Positions 25,339-33,440 of a stretch of DNA of 64,000 nucleotides are shown piece by piece. Under the pieces are notes generated by a model. The model searched no databases and was not told the DNA's origin. It saw only the letters and a program-made list of their open reading frames with translations. Source of the stretch: Halorubrum aethiopicum. Lineage in GTDB: Archaea; Halobacteriota; Halobacteria; Halobacteriales; Haloferacaceae. The stretch covers positions 2,170,001 to 2,234,000 of the forward strand of contig NZ_LOAJ01000001.1 in NCBI RefSeq assembly GCF_001542905.1, written 5' to 3'. Positions within the stretch are counted from its first letter, which is position 1. Each line of letters opens with the position of its first letter. The translations under genes were made by a program, and so were the position numbers.

Positions 25339-26130
25339 ATGGACCTGGAGATCGACGGCGACGCGGCGCTGGTGACGGCATCGAGCAGCGGCCTGGGACG
25401 GGCCTCGGCGAAGGCGCTCGCCCGCGAGGGCGCGGACGTGCTCGTCAACGGCCGCGACCCCGAGCGTCTGGCGCGGGCGGTCGAGGAGATCGAGTCGGTC
25501 GCGACGGGAGACGTCGTCGGCGAAACGGCCGACATCACCGAGCGGGAGGAACTCGAGGGACTCGTCGCGCGGGCCGTCGACGAGTTCGGCCGCCTCGACC
25601 ACCTCGTCACGAGCGCCGGCGGGCCGCCGCCGTTTCGACCCCTGGAGACGGACGACGGGGAGTGGTACCGCACGTACGACCTGCTGGTGATGAGCGTCGT
25701 CCGGGCCGTCCGGGCGGCGGCCCCGCACCTCCGCGCCGACGGCGGCGGCACGATCGTGAACATCACCTCCAGGACGGTGAAGGAGGCCGCGCCGAGCAAC
25801 GTCCTCTCGAGTTCCGTCCGCATGGCCGTCGTCGGCCTCGAGAAGACCCTCTCGACGGAGCTGGCACCGGAGGTGCGGGCGAACGCGGTCCTCCCCGGTT
25901 CACACGAGACGCCGCGGATCGAGGAGCTGATCGAGTACGCCGTCGAGCGCGGCGAGATCGAGAGCTACGAGGCCGGCGTCGAGGCGCGGACGGAGGGCGT
26001 TCCGCTCGGCCGTCTGGGCGACCCGAGGGAACTCGGCGACCTCGTGGCGTACCTCTCCTCGCCCCGGTCGGGCTTCGTTAACGGGCAGGCCGTGACGATC
26101 GACGGCGGCGCGGGCTCCTCGACGCTGTAG
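25339..26130 (+). CDS. SDR-family oxidoreductase lacking the usual Tyr-x3-Lys
   Basis: A 263-residue Rossmann-fold protein. The cofactor loop reads TASSSGLGRASA (13-24) and the NAG equivalent is TSAGGPPP (about 88). The strand before the active site ends NITSRT. Where classical SDRs have YxxxK, this protein has a serine run (LSSSVRMAV, about 155-163), so Tyr and Lys are replaced. That pattern is seen in a divergent classical subgroup resembling 3-oxoacyl-ACP reductase-like proteins. A C-terminal GFVNGQAVTIDGG is standard. The ATG at 25339 follows a GGAGGTGAA ribosome site. Tandem repeats flank the gene on both sides. Confidence 0.87.
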   Translation: MDLEIDGDAALVTASSSGLGRASAKALAREGADVLVNGRDPERLARAVEEIESVATGDVVGETADITEREELEGLVARAVDEFGRLDHLVTSAGGPPPFRPLETDDGEWYRTYDLLVMSVVRAVRAAAPHLRADGGGTIVNITSRTVKEAAPSNVLSSSVRMAVVGLEKTLSTELAPEVRANAVLPGSHETPRIEELIEYAVERGEIESYEAGVEARTEGVPLGRLGDPRELGDLVAYLSSPRSGFVNGQAVTIDGGAGSSTL

Positions 26131-26138
26131 GACCGACG

Positions 26139-26193
26139 GGAGCGCGATAGGAGCGCGATGGGAGTGCGATTAGAGTGCGATATGAGCGCGGGT
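26139..26193. repeat. 11-base tandem repeat array, 5 units
   Basis: Five units of GGAGCGCGATA type (26139, 26150, 26161, 26172, 26183) lie between the SDR stop and the convergent membrane-protein gene. Each unit differs by one to three bases from the next. Confidence 0.9.
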
Positions 26194-26196
26194 CGA

Positions 26197-27084
26197 TCAC
26201 GCCTCGGCGGCGGCGCGTTCCAGCGCAGCGGGGTCGACGTCGGCCTCGAAGAGCCGCGCGCCGCAGGCCTCACAGGTCGCCGCGAGCACGTCGTACTGTC
26301 GACAGCAGGACTCCACGACGGTCGTGTCGAGCGTCACGGTCCCGTCGCACGTCGGACACGTCTCGAGGAACAGTCGGAGGTTCCCGAGCAGTTCGCTGCG
26401 CCGGGCCGTCGAGAGGTCGGCCCAGCCGTCCCACCGCTCGCCGAGCACCGCTGCGGCGGCCAGATCGGCGAGGAACGCCTGTCGGGACTCCCAGCGACCC
26501 GCGGGTTCGTCGTCGATGGACGCGACGTAGGCGTGCCCGTGGTCCGTCAGGGCGACCGACGCCGCGTCGAGGTCCGCCTCCGCGTCGAGTCCCAGGAACG
26601 CCGCGAGCGCGTCCTCGTCCCCGTCGGCGTCGGCGAGGCTCCGAGCCTCCCGCCGCCACGCGTCGTGGAACCGCTCCTCGAGGACGAAGTCGTCGATCGC
26701 CGGGTCCTCGAGCAGGACGCCGGCCTCGACGAGGGCGGTCGCGGGATCGAACGGTTCCGATTCCGTCGAACCGTCGGCCGCGTCGGCGGTCGCCCCGCTC
26801 GCGACGCCGGCCCGCTCCGGGCCCTTGTCGAACAGCGCGAGCACCCGGTCGGGGAGGTAGCGCTTCGTCAGCGCGGGCGTGCCGGGAACGAGGTAGCCGC
26901 GGACCCCGATCGTCGCGACCGCGACGGCGAGGACGGCGACCGCCCAGGCGACCGAGACGGTCGCGACCGCGACCGCGAGGACGGCGGCGATGACGAGGTT
27001 GACGATCGTACACGGGAGACAGCGGTTCGACCCGGTGTACCGCGGGTTCCGAAGCCAGACGGGAAGCCGAGATAACGCGTCCAT
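26197..27084 (-). CDS. Haloarchaeal membrane protein with C-terminal zinc-knuckle region
   Basis: A 295-residue protein. An N-terminal region with CLPC precedes two hydrophobic segments at about 25-45 and 48-65. A long acidic helical domain follows (about 85-215). Near the C-terminus two knuckles, CPTC (about 247) and CEAC (about 273), with CC between them, should form a zinc ribbon. The ATG at 27084 fits. I do not recognise a characterised homologue. A membrane-anchored assembly or quality-control role would suit a zinc ribbon but is speculation. Confidence 0.7.
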   Translation of the reverse strand: MDALSRLPVWLRNPRYTGSNRCLPCTIVNLVIAAVLAVAVATVSVAWAVAVLAVAVATIGVRGYLVPGTPALTKRYLPDRVLALFDKGPERAGVASGATADAADGSTESEPFDPATALVEAGVLLEDPAIDDFVLEERFHDAWRREARSLADADGDEDALAAFLGLDAEADLDAASVALTDHGHAYVASIDDEPAGRWESRQAFLADLAAAAVLGERWDGWADLSTARRSELLGNLRLFLETCPTCDGTVTLDTTVVESCCRQYDVLAATCEACGARLFEADVDPAALERAAAEA

Positions 27085-27155
27085 GCCCCACAAAGGCGAC
27101 GACGGGACATAGGTATGACACCCCTACCGACGCGGATCCGACCGCTTGAACGATC

Positions 27156-27203
27156 TCCCGGGTCGTTCCCAACGGGGCTTCCCGGGTCGTTCCCAACGGG
27201 GCT
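27156..27203. repeat. 24-base perfect tandem duplication
   Basis: Two adjacent units beginning TCCCGGGTCGTTCCC (27156-27179 and 27180-27203) lie upstream of the membrane-protein gene at 26197-27084, in the gap before the DUF7344-like gene. Confidence 0.9.
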
Positions 27204-27244
27204 CGGGGGAGCCGCCGCCGTCGGCGACCTTCGGCGGCCGATCC

Positions 27245-27300
27245 GCGACTAATCGGTGATTGATCGGCGATTAATCGCCGATTAATCGGAAGATCGTCGG
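27245..27300. repeat. AT-rich array of CGATTAATCGG-like units
   Basis: In a GC-rich gap this stretch repeats ATCGGTGATTGATCGG and CGATTAATCG-type palindromic units with roughly 10-12-base spacing. It could be a protein-binding site or slippage product. It lies downstream of the DUF7344-like gene stop at 27382. Confidence 0.6.
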
Positions 27301-27381
27301 AGATTCGTCGCGGATTCGTCGTCAACTGATCCGGGATCGGGTCGGATGCGAACGCGGAAAGACCGCGGTCGCGGAAACGAC

Positions 27382-27915
27382 TCACCCGAAGAGCGCGTTG
27401 AGGTACACCCACCGATCGGCCCACAGCTGGTAGCCGAGCGAGGCCGCGAACGCGGCCAGGAAGACGCTGACCCAAAGGACCGGATCGAGCGCCGAGATCG
27501 CCGGGACGCCGATCAGCGCGGCGAGGACGACGAAAAGCGAGAGCGTGCCGAGCAGGCTGTAGTACTCGCTCCAGGTGATCCCGTAGGGCGTCACGACCTC
27601 CATGTACACGTCGACGGAGCGGGCGTCCTCGGCGAGCCGGATCGTCTTCCGGTCCGACTCGTACTCGACGATCCCGCGCCTGTCGAGCTTCGGGAGGTGC
27701 GTCTGGTGAAGCGAGTTGTAGACGCTGTTGCGGACGTTCTTCGGTGGGGGTGATTCGCCGGTCTCGTGTTCGGCGATGGTCTCCGCGAGCTCTCGCAGGG
27801 TGGTCGTTCCGACGGTGTCCTGGAGGTGTTTGATCGTTTGACACCTGCGCTCGTTGCGCAGCAGGTCGTGGATCTCCGTTTCGGGAAGCCCCCCGTATCG
27901 ATCGGTTATCGCCAT
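27382..27915 (-). CDS. DUF7344-like membrane winged-helix protein 1
   Basis: A 177-residue protein. Residues 10-100 form a winged-helix domain (LLRNERRCQTIKHLQ recognition area, QTHLPKLDRRGIVEY wing start). Two membrane segments follow at about 119-139 and 145-163, introduced by the signature TWSEYYSLLG. Four such proteins occur within 9 kb and frame the three SipW-type secreted proteins. The topology suggests a membrane-bound one-component transcription regulator with a cytoplasmic DNA-binding head. The sensed signal is unknown. The start at 27915 gives MAITDRYGG. Confidence 0.8.
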   Translation of the reverse strand: MAITDRYGGLPETEIHDLLRNERRCQTIKHLQDTVGTTTLRELAETIAEHETGESPPPKNVRNSVYNSLHQTHLPKLDRRGIVEYESDRKTIRLAEDARSVDVYMEVVTPYGITWSEYYSLLGTLSLFVVLAALIGVPAISALDPVLWVSVFLAAFAASLGYQLWADRWVYLNALFG

Positions 27916-28419
27916 GTGTCGTGATCCGGCCCGTGTTTGGAACGGGTCACCGATACCCACACGTCCCCCTCATGTAAGTACGAGTGACCTACCAACGAGC
28001 CGGCTCGTTACAGGGTCACCACGAAAAACGACAGGCAACGCGTATCGGGTTCACCCGGAATACACCGGCTGCGGGCGCGGTTTTCGGTCTCGGTCGGCTA
28101 CCTCCCGCCGGGGCGTAATCGACCGTTAGGGCCGAGCGTCGCGAGTAGCGTGTGCGTACTCGGAGCAGAGCTTCGCCGCAACCCCGTCGCCATCGGTGGA
28201 TCTCTTCCGGGCGACTCGAGGTACCGGTCCGACGGATCGGGTCAGTCGAACCGGAGAGTCAAACGGCCGTTTCACTCTAAAAAACGACACGTTGTCGAAG
28301 AGAATCCGACGTTAGAGCGTTCAACGGCGACGTTTCACGAGAAATGGTGTGATTGGCTAAGGGGGTGGGTATCGTGGCCGTCTACCACGCCCGGCGAACC
28401 AGTCGGGAGTCGATCCACG
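27916..28419. other. Divergent regulatory gap before the SipW-type cluster
   Basis: No gene is visible in this 504-base gap between divergent genes. Around 28275 an AT-rich TCTAAAAAACGAC could be a box A, and CGACA-CG-TTGTCG-like inverted half sites near 28284-28296 could be an operator. The frame open from 28150 has no protein-like sequence before the ATG at 28420, and the leader between a 28275 promoter and that ATG would be unusually long (over 100 bases) for a haloarchaeon. Confidence 0.5.
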
Positions 28420-29766
28420 ATGTCAGACGAAAGATTCGAACTGTCACGGCGGAACGCACTGATCGGGCTCGGAACCGTGGGGGCCGCCTCCGCGGGAGCC
28501 GGGCTGGGAACGAGCGCGTACTTCAGCGACGAGGAGAGCTTCGAGGACAACACGCTGGAAGCCGGCGAGCTGGACCTGTTCGTCGACTACTGGACGTCCG
28601 CGAACACGGAAGCGATCGACGGGGGAACGACCGGAAGCGCCCAGAACGACGGCGGCGTGTCGGCGCAGTACGTCCTCAACGACGTCAAGCCCGGCGACTC
28701 GGGCAAGCTGGTGTTCTGTCCGAAGATCGTCGACAACCCCGCGTGGCTGTGGGCGGGGAGCACCGGTTTCACCCAGTACGAGAACGGCCTGACCGAGCCC
28801 GAGGAGGACGTCGACGACACGGGCGGCGACCCCGGCGCGGGCAACGGCGAACTCGCGGACAACATCCAAGTGACCGTCGCGTACTGTGAGCCGTCCGACG
28901 ACCTCGACGGCGAGCCCGAGGATCCGGGTGACTTCGAGTCGTTCCGCGAACTCAACAACCCGGAGGACTACACGCTCGCGGACCTCCTCCTGGAGCTTCA
29001 GACGGGGTATCTGTTGGACGGGTTGGTGGAGGACGACGACGAGTGGGTACCGACGGACGACGGCGCGTATCCGGCCAGTCCCGACTCGGAGACGCAGACG
29101 GGACCGTGTCTCTGTATCGACTGGAACGTGCCGACCGCCGTCGGCAACGTGATCCAGTCCGATTCGGTCGAGTTCGACATCGGGTTCACGGCCCAACAGT
29201 CCCGGCACAACGACGATCCGGACAACCCGTACGTCGATGCGACCGCCGCTGCGGATTACCACAACCCCAGCGGACACGGTAACCCGACCGACGGAACCCT
29301 CGTCGCGAACGTTAGCTGGAGCGACGATCTGGTTGCTCTCAGATTCGAGTTCCAGGACGACGACGACGGCGTCGACTTCGCCGACACGTCGGACTACCCG
29401 AGCACGAATCTCCCCGTGATGATCGATGCCGACGAGAACGGATACACGGACTTCCAACTCGTCTGGAACACGAATTCGCCAAACAACGTCGATCCGCTCG
29501 CTAGCGCGCCGTTCGCGAAGCGAGAACACGACAACAACGACGGCTCACCCGGCGCTTTCGTGGAACTCCCGGCCGACTGGAGCGCCGTCAAAAGCGGCGA
29601 CAGCATAACGTGGGGAATCCCGAGGAGCGAACTCGGCGGTTCGTTCAAGCTATCCACCTGGGGAAGCACCGGAGGAGAAGGCCCGGTCGTCGAGATATCG
29701 ACGGATTCGGACAATACTCCGAACTTCACGGAGAGTACCGAGTACGTCGACGTCAGTGAATCGTAG
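28420..29766 (+). CDS. SipW-type signal peptide secreted protein 1
   Basis: A 448-residue secreted acidic protein. The N-terminus has a twin-arginine-like SRRNAL at 9-14, a short hydrophobic core, and TSAYFSDEE at 31-39, the haloarchaeal SipW-dependent-type signal. The conserved scaffold follows: VKPGDSGKLVF, CDNPAWL, an acidic stretch with TEPEEDVDDTGG, and the C-terminal module SDSVEFDIGFTAQQSRHNDDP. Beyond this it alone has an extra beta-sandwich-like domain of about 150 residues (from about 275, with DGVDFADTSDYP, MIDADENGYTDF). It is probably a cell-surface or fibre-forming protein related to TasA/camelysin; the cargo relationship is known only from the signal type. Confidence 0.85.
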   Translation: MSDERFELSRRNALIGLGTVGAASAGAGLGTSAYFSDEESFEDNTLEAGELDLFVDYWTSANTEAIDGGTTGSAQNDGGVSAQYVLNDVKPGDSGKLVFCPKIVDNPAWLWAGSTGFTQYENGLTEPEEDVDDTGGDPGAGNGELADNIQVTVAYCEPSDDLDGEPEDPGDFESFRELNNPEDYTLADLLLELQTGYLLDGLVEDDDEWVPTDDGAYPASPDSETQTGPCLCIDWNVPTAVGNVIQSDSVEFDIGFTAQQSRHNDDPDNPYVDATAAADYHNPSGHGNPTDGTLVANVSWSDDLVALRFEFQDDDDGVDFADTSDYPSTNLPVMIDADENGYTDFQLVWNTNSPNNVDPLASAPFAKREHDNNDGSPGAFVELPADWSAVKSGDSITWGIPRSELGGSFKLSTWGSTGGEGPVVEISTDSDNTPNFTESTEYVDVSES

Positions 29767-29889
29767 AGTCGAACGATAACCCACTCGGACCACGGGTCTC
29801 CGGCGATCCCGGAGGCTCGTGACGCGGCCTCGCCGCGGCGCGGCGGTTCGACTCCGCCGGTGGGTTTCCCCCTCGGGGGGTGAACGCAA
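29767..29889 (+). promoter_or_regulatory. Hairpin-rich leader element, copy 1
   Basis: This gap between secreted-protein genes 1 and 2 contains three hairpins: CTCCGG/CCGGAG (29798-29814), CGGCGG/CCGCCG with loop TTCGACT (29841-29859), and CCCCC/GGGGG (29868-29879) just before the ATG. The second and third, 31 bases at 29841-29871, are identical in copy 2 at 31475-31505. The G-rich side of the last hairpin is the only candidate ribosome site, so its pairing could control translation. Confidence 0.6.
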
Positions 29890-31404
29890 ATGAGCGACAA
29901 CAACGGATTCAAGATATCGCGGCGGAAGGCGCTCGCCGGGCTCGGCGGCATCGGCGTCGCGAGCGCGGGAGCCGGGCTGGGAACGAGCGCCTACTTCAGC
30001 GACGAGGAATCGTTCGAGGGCAACTCGCTCACCGCGGGCGAGCTCGACCTCAAACTCGATTACAAGGCCACCTACGCCGGCGGGCCGGGACGGCTCGACG
30101 AGATCGACGGCTGGTACAGCGACGACGGTCCTGGCGAGCCGTTCGACGTCGAGGAGATCGAGGACGGGACCTACCTGATCGGAGAGGTGCCGAACCAGAC
30201 GGATGACATGTGGGAAAACGAAGTCCAGAACACGAACCTCTGTGCGCCGGATCTGGGACTCGTCAACGGCGACGAGATCCCGGTTTTCACGCTCGAAGAC
30301 GTCAAACCCGGCGACTCCGGCGAGGTCACCGTCAGCCTCCACGTCTGTGACAACCCCGCGTGGATGTACATGAACGGGGCACTGACGGCGAACGACGAGA
30401 ACGGGCAGACGGAGCCCGAAGCCGATGTCGACGAGAGCGGCGGCGATCCCGGCGACGGTGACGGAGAGCTCGCGGACGCGATCCAGACCACGCTCTGGTA
30501 CGACGAGAACTGTAACAACGTGCTCGACGGAGGCGATGACGACACACAGTCGGAAGAAGTGTGTGTTCAACTCGTGATCGACACGTCCGGATCGATGGGT
30601 GGTACTCGGATCGAGAACGCAAAGGACGGAGCACAACAACTGGCCCAGACTATTCTTGACGCCAACTCCGACAACCAGGTGGGCGTCTCACAGTTCGACA
30701 ACAGTGGAAGTGTCGTACAGTCACTTACTGACGTGTACGACGACCAGCCCGGCGATCCGACGGCAGGAAACGGAGTCGGTCCCGCGATCGAGAACCTGAC
30801 CGCTGGCGGCGGCACCAACGCGCAAGGAGGCGTGGACGCCGCACAGGGTGATCTCGAGGACTGTCCTGAGGACGTGCGCCGGATCATGGTTGTCTTCGGC
30901 GACGGGGACATCAACACCGATGGACAGGCAGCAAAGGATGCCGGAACTGAGATTTTCGCCATCGGCGTCGGCGGGGCGAGCGAAAGCGATCTCAACGATC
31001 TCGCTAGCGATCCGGACGAAGATCATGTCTTCCTCGGTGCTGACGACGAAGCGATCCAGCAGCTGTTCGCCCAAGTGGGACAGACGATCACCGGCGGCGA
31101 GGAGGTCATCTTGGAAGGCACTCTCGCCGACGCCATGGACGCCTTGGAGGACGGGATCGCCCTCGACGGGAACCGTTCCACGGAGGAGCGCGAACCCTTC
31201 GCGGGCGCGATGACCCACTGTCTCGGCTTCGAGTGGGAGGTTCCGGCGGACGTCGGTAACGAGATCCAGAGCGACTCGGTCGCCTTCGACCTCGGGTTCT
31301 ACGCGCTCCAGAGCCGGCACAACGACGACCCGCCGGCGGAGCCGTTCAACGGGACCTACCAGGACGACAACGGGCTTCCGTCCAACGGGACCGCGTCCGA
31401 CTGA
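29890..31404 (+). CDS. SipW-type secreted protein 2 with inserted von Willebrand A domain
   Basis: A 504-residue secreted protein with the same N-terminal signal (SRRKAL at 10-15, AYFSDEE at 34-40) and the same scaffold (VKPGDSGEV, CDNPAWM, LWYDENCNN). A von Willebrand A domain of about 160 residues (226-385) is inserted after the LWYDENC loop. Its MIDAS DTSGSMGG is at 231-238, with TNAQGG and VVFGDGD also present. After it the scaffold resumes with ILEGTLADAMDAL and SDSVAFDLGFYALQSRHNDDP. The inserted DNA looks less GC-rich at third positions than its flanks. A metal-dependent adhesion role at the cell surface is likely from the domain. Confidence 0.87.
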   Translation: MSDNNGFKISRRKALAGLGGIGVASAGAGLGTSAYFSDEESFEGNSLTAGELDLKLDYKATYAGGPGRLDEIDGWYSDDGPGEPFDVEEIEDGTYLIGEVPNQTDDMWENEVQNTNLCAPDLGLVNGDEIPVFTLEDVKPGDSGEVTVSLHVCDNPAWMYMNGALTANDENGQTEPEADVDESGGDPGDGDGELADAIQTTLWYDENCNNVLDGGDDDTQSEEVCVQLVIDTSGSMGGTRIENAKDGAQQLAQTILDANSDNQVGVSQFDNSGSVVQSLTDVYDDQPGDPTAGNGVGPAIENLTAGGGTNAQGGVDAAQGDLEDCPEDVRRIMVVFGDGDINTDGQAAKDAGTEIFAIGVGGASESDLNDLASDPDEDHVFLGADDEAIQQLFAQVGQTITGGEEVILEGTLADAMDALEDGIALDGNRSTEEREPFAGAMTHCLGFEWEVPADVGNEIQSDSVAFDLGFYALQSRHNDDPPAEPFNGTYQDDNGLPSNGTASD

Positions 31405-31523
31405 AACGTCCACGCGAGTTTCGGGTCTCCGGTTCCGCCGGACCCCGAAGCGCGGCCTCGACCCACACGGTGTACGGCGGTTCGACTCCGCCGGTGGGTT
31501 TCCCCCGAGGGGGATGAGGATAA
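31405..31523 (+). promoter_or_regulatory. Hairpin-rich leader element, copy 2
   Basis: The second copy of the leader lies between secreted-protein genes 2 and 3. Its first hairpin (31420-31449) has a different sequence from copy 1 but pairs well: TTCGGG/CCCGAA outside and TCCGG/CCGGA inside. The T-arm-like hairpin (31475-31493) is identical to copy 1, and CCCCC/GGGGG precedes the ATG. The shared CGGGTCTCCGG and GCGGCCTCG words show that the whole gap was duplicated together with the gene. Confidence 0.6.
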
Positions 31524-33134
31524 ATGAGCAACCACGACAAATTCGAACTCTCGCGTCGGAAGGCGCTCGCGACTCTCGGTGCGGTCGGCGTCGCGAGTGC
31601 GGGAGCCGGGCTGGGAACGAGTGCCTACTTCAGCGACGAGGAATCGTTCGAGGGCAACGCACTGAGCGCGGGAGAGCTGGACCTGAAGGTCGACTGGCAG
31701 CAGACCTACAACGGACCGATCCCGGGTAGCGACGGCGGAGTCGGCGAACACCCCGTGAACGCCTACCCCGACACCGCGGTCGGGAACGGGACGTACGGCG
31801 ACGGGCTCCAGGACCTCGGCGACGTCAGATACTCCGGCGCGGGCGACGCGGAGCCGGTGTTCGACGCGGCCGAGATCCCCGCCTGCTGTGACTGCGACGA
31901 CGACGAGTACTACGTCACGTACGGCGGCGAGTCGTACTGTATCAGCGCAATCTCCGGAAACGAAAGCGTAGAAGAGTTCTACGATTACGACGCGGGAGAG
32001 TGGTCGTCGCTTAACGACGACATTCAGCGAAGGAACACGACCGTTCTCTTCTTGTATGAAGACGATGAGGGTGACCTTCACTTGTTCGTCATAAACAATG
32101 AACTCGACAACGATAGAAGCTCCGAGGACGGCTTCGTCGCCTCGATTTCGGTCGAAGGTGCCGAGGGAAGCCAATGGCTAAACGCGGATTGGATCGGACA
32201 GGACGAACCTGGAACCGACATCGACGCGTATCAGGATGCGGACGGAAACAGCATCGCAACGGCCGACTGGGCTTGGCAGAATCGGAAGACCGACGGCGGC
32301 GTCCTCGGCACGTTGGGTGAAGAGTTCGCTCTTCGGGTTACCCCGGCACTGAACGATGCGGCAACGTACGACGGGGACTCCGTCTTCGAAAACCAGACCG
32401 ACATCGAACGGTTGGTCGTCCTTGATGGGGACGTTTCCACCGAAGTGGTTCTCGAGGCCAGCGTCGGAAGCGAGGGAGACCTGGATCCGCTCCTCATCCA
32501 CAGCTCCTGCGGCATCGACAGCGGCGCGGAACTCGACACGCCGACCGTCTTCCGCAGCCAGAACTACCCCGATCAGGAACATCTCGTCGAACTCGACGAC
32601 GTCAAACCGGGCGACACGGGCGAGATCACCTTCTCGCTACACCTCTGTGACAACCCTGGCTACATCTGGTTCGAGGCCGGCAACTTCTCGCAGGGCGGCG
32701 GGACGCTGACCGAACCGGAAGGAGTGGCGATGAACGAGTCGAATCCGAGTTCCGTCGAGGAGAGCGACGACATGGGAGACCTCGCCGATCACGTCGAGGT
32801 GACGCTCTGGTACGACGAGGACTGTAGCAACACGTACGACGAGGGCGAGACGGAGATATTCCAGGGGACGCTCGCCGGGCTGATGGAGGACCTCGGCGTC
32901 GTGGCGGGTGCCGACGAGGAGGCCGACGACTTCACCGGCCGGCTCCTGCTGGATGCCGATCCCGACGACCAAAACGGCGTCGAGTGTTTCCCCGCACAGG
33001 AGGGCTTCTGTATCGGCTTCGAGTGGGAGGTCCCGACGACCGTCGGCAACGCGATCCAGGGCGACTCCGTCGAGTTCGACCTCGGATTCTACACCGAGCA
33101 GTGCCGCCACAACGAGGATCCCGGATCAGCCTGA
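31524..33134 (+). CDS. SipW-type secreted protein 3 with a central insertion
   Basis: A 536-residue secreted protein. The signal region is nearly identical to protein 2 (SRRKAL, TSAYFSDEE). The scaffold elements VKPGDTGEI, CDNPGYIWF, LWYDEDCSN and SDSVEFDLGF-type endings are present. Between about residues 118 and 330 it carries an insertion absent from its paralogs, starting CCDCDDDEYY and ending near HSSCGIDSG, with no recognised fold. The insertion codes with a lower G+C than its flanks. The framing cysteines may close a disulfide around the insert. Confidence 0.85.
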   Translation: MSNHDKFELSRRKALATLGAVGVASAGAGLGTSAYFSDEESFEGNALSAGELDLKVDWQQTYNGPIPGSDGGVGEHPVNAYPDTAVGNGTYGDGLQDLGDVRYSGAGDAEPVFDAAEIPACCDCDDDEYYVTYGGESYCISAISGNESVEEFYDYDAGEWSSLNDDIQRRNTTVLFLYEDDEGDLHLFVINNELDNDRSSEDGFVASISVEGAEGSQWLNADWIGQDEPGTDIDAYQDADGNSIATADWAWQNRKTDGGVLGTLGEEFALRVTPALNDAATYDGDSVFENQTDIERLVVLDGDVSTEVVLEASVGSEGDLDPLLIHSSCGIDSGAELDTPTVFRSQNYPDQEHLVELDDVKPGDTGEITFSLHLCDNPGYIWFEAGNFSQGGGTLTEPEGVAMNESNPSSVEESDDMGDLADHVEVTLWYDEDCSNTYDEGETEIFQGTLAGLMEDLGVVAGADEEADDFTGRLLLDADPDDQNGVECFPAQEGFCIGFEWEVPTTVGNAIQGDSVEFDLGFYTEQCRHNEDPGSA

Positions 33135-33220
33135 CCGGCCGTGACCTCGGCCCGCCCGGTATTCGACTTCCCGGCGTAGAGAGGGAGCAGGACGGCTTCG
33201 AGGACAGGTGAAGACAAGCG

Positions 33221-33391
33221 ATGAAACCGAACGACCCATCGGACGGTCCGCGCCGCGCCGGGATCGGTCGCCTTCGCGTCGACGGCGGCCGGATCGGCGG
33301 CTACCGGCTCGTGACGAAACGGAACGTGCTGCGGCTTCTGATCCTCCTTTTGATCCTGATCCCCCTCGTCGATTACCTCTGGAACCTCTGA
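33221..33391 (+). CDS. 56-residue single-span membrane peptide
   Basis: A short reading frame with an ATG at 33221 and stop at 33389-33391. Residues 1-35 are basic and polar (MKPNDPSDGPRRAG and similar), and residues 36-55 are a hydrophobic helix rich in Leu/Ile (RLLILLLILIPLVDY). It follows secreted gene 3 by 86 bases in the same direction and may be cotranscribed. Position and size suggest an accessory membrane anchor or small regulator for the secreted proteins. I recognise no family. Coding potential is supported by codon choice only. Confidence 0.55.
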   Translation: MKPNDPSDGPRRAGIGRLRVDGGRIGGYRLVTKRNVLRLLILLLILIPLVDYLWNL

Positions 33392-33440
33392 GGTCCGGAT
33401 CCGGACGTTCGGGTCGGCGTGACTCCAGTGCGGATCGGCG

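Noticed and set aside
29778-29866. tRNA-like cloverleaf (AACCCAC ... GTGGGTT enclosing hairpins and a T-arm-like loop)
   Set aside because: The T-arm is canonical and the outer 7 pairs match, but the anticodon arm has a 5-base loop, the D-loop is too short, and copy 2 does not repeat the acceptor pairing. It is treated as part of a leader element.
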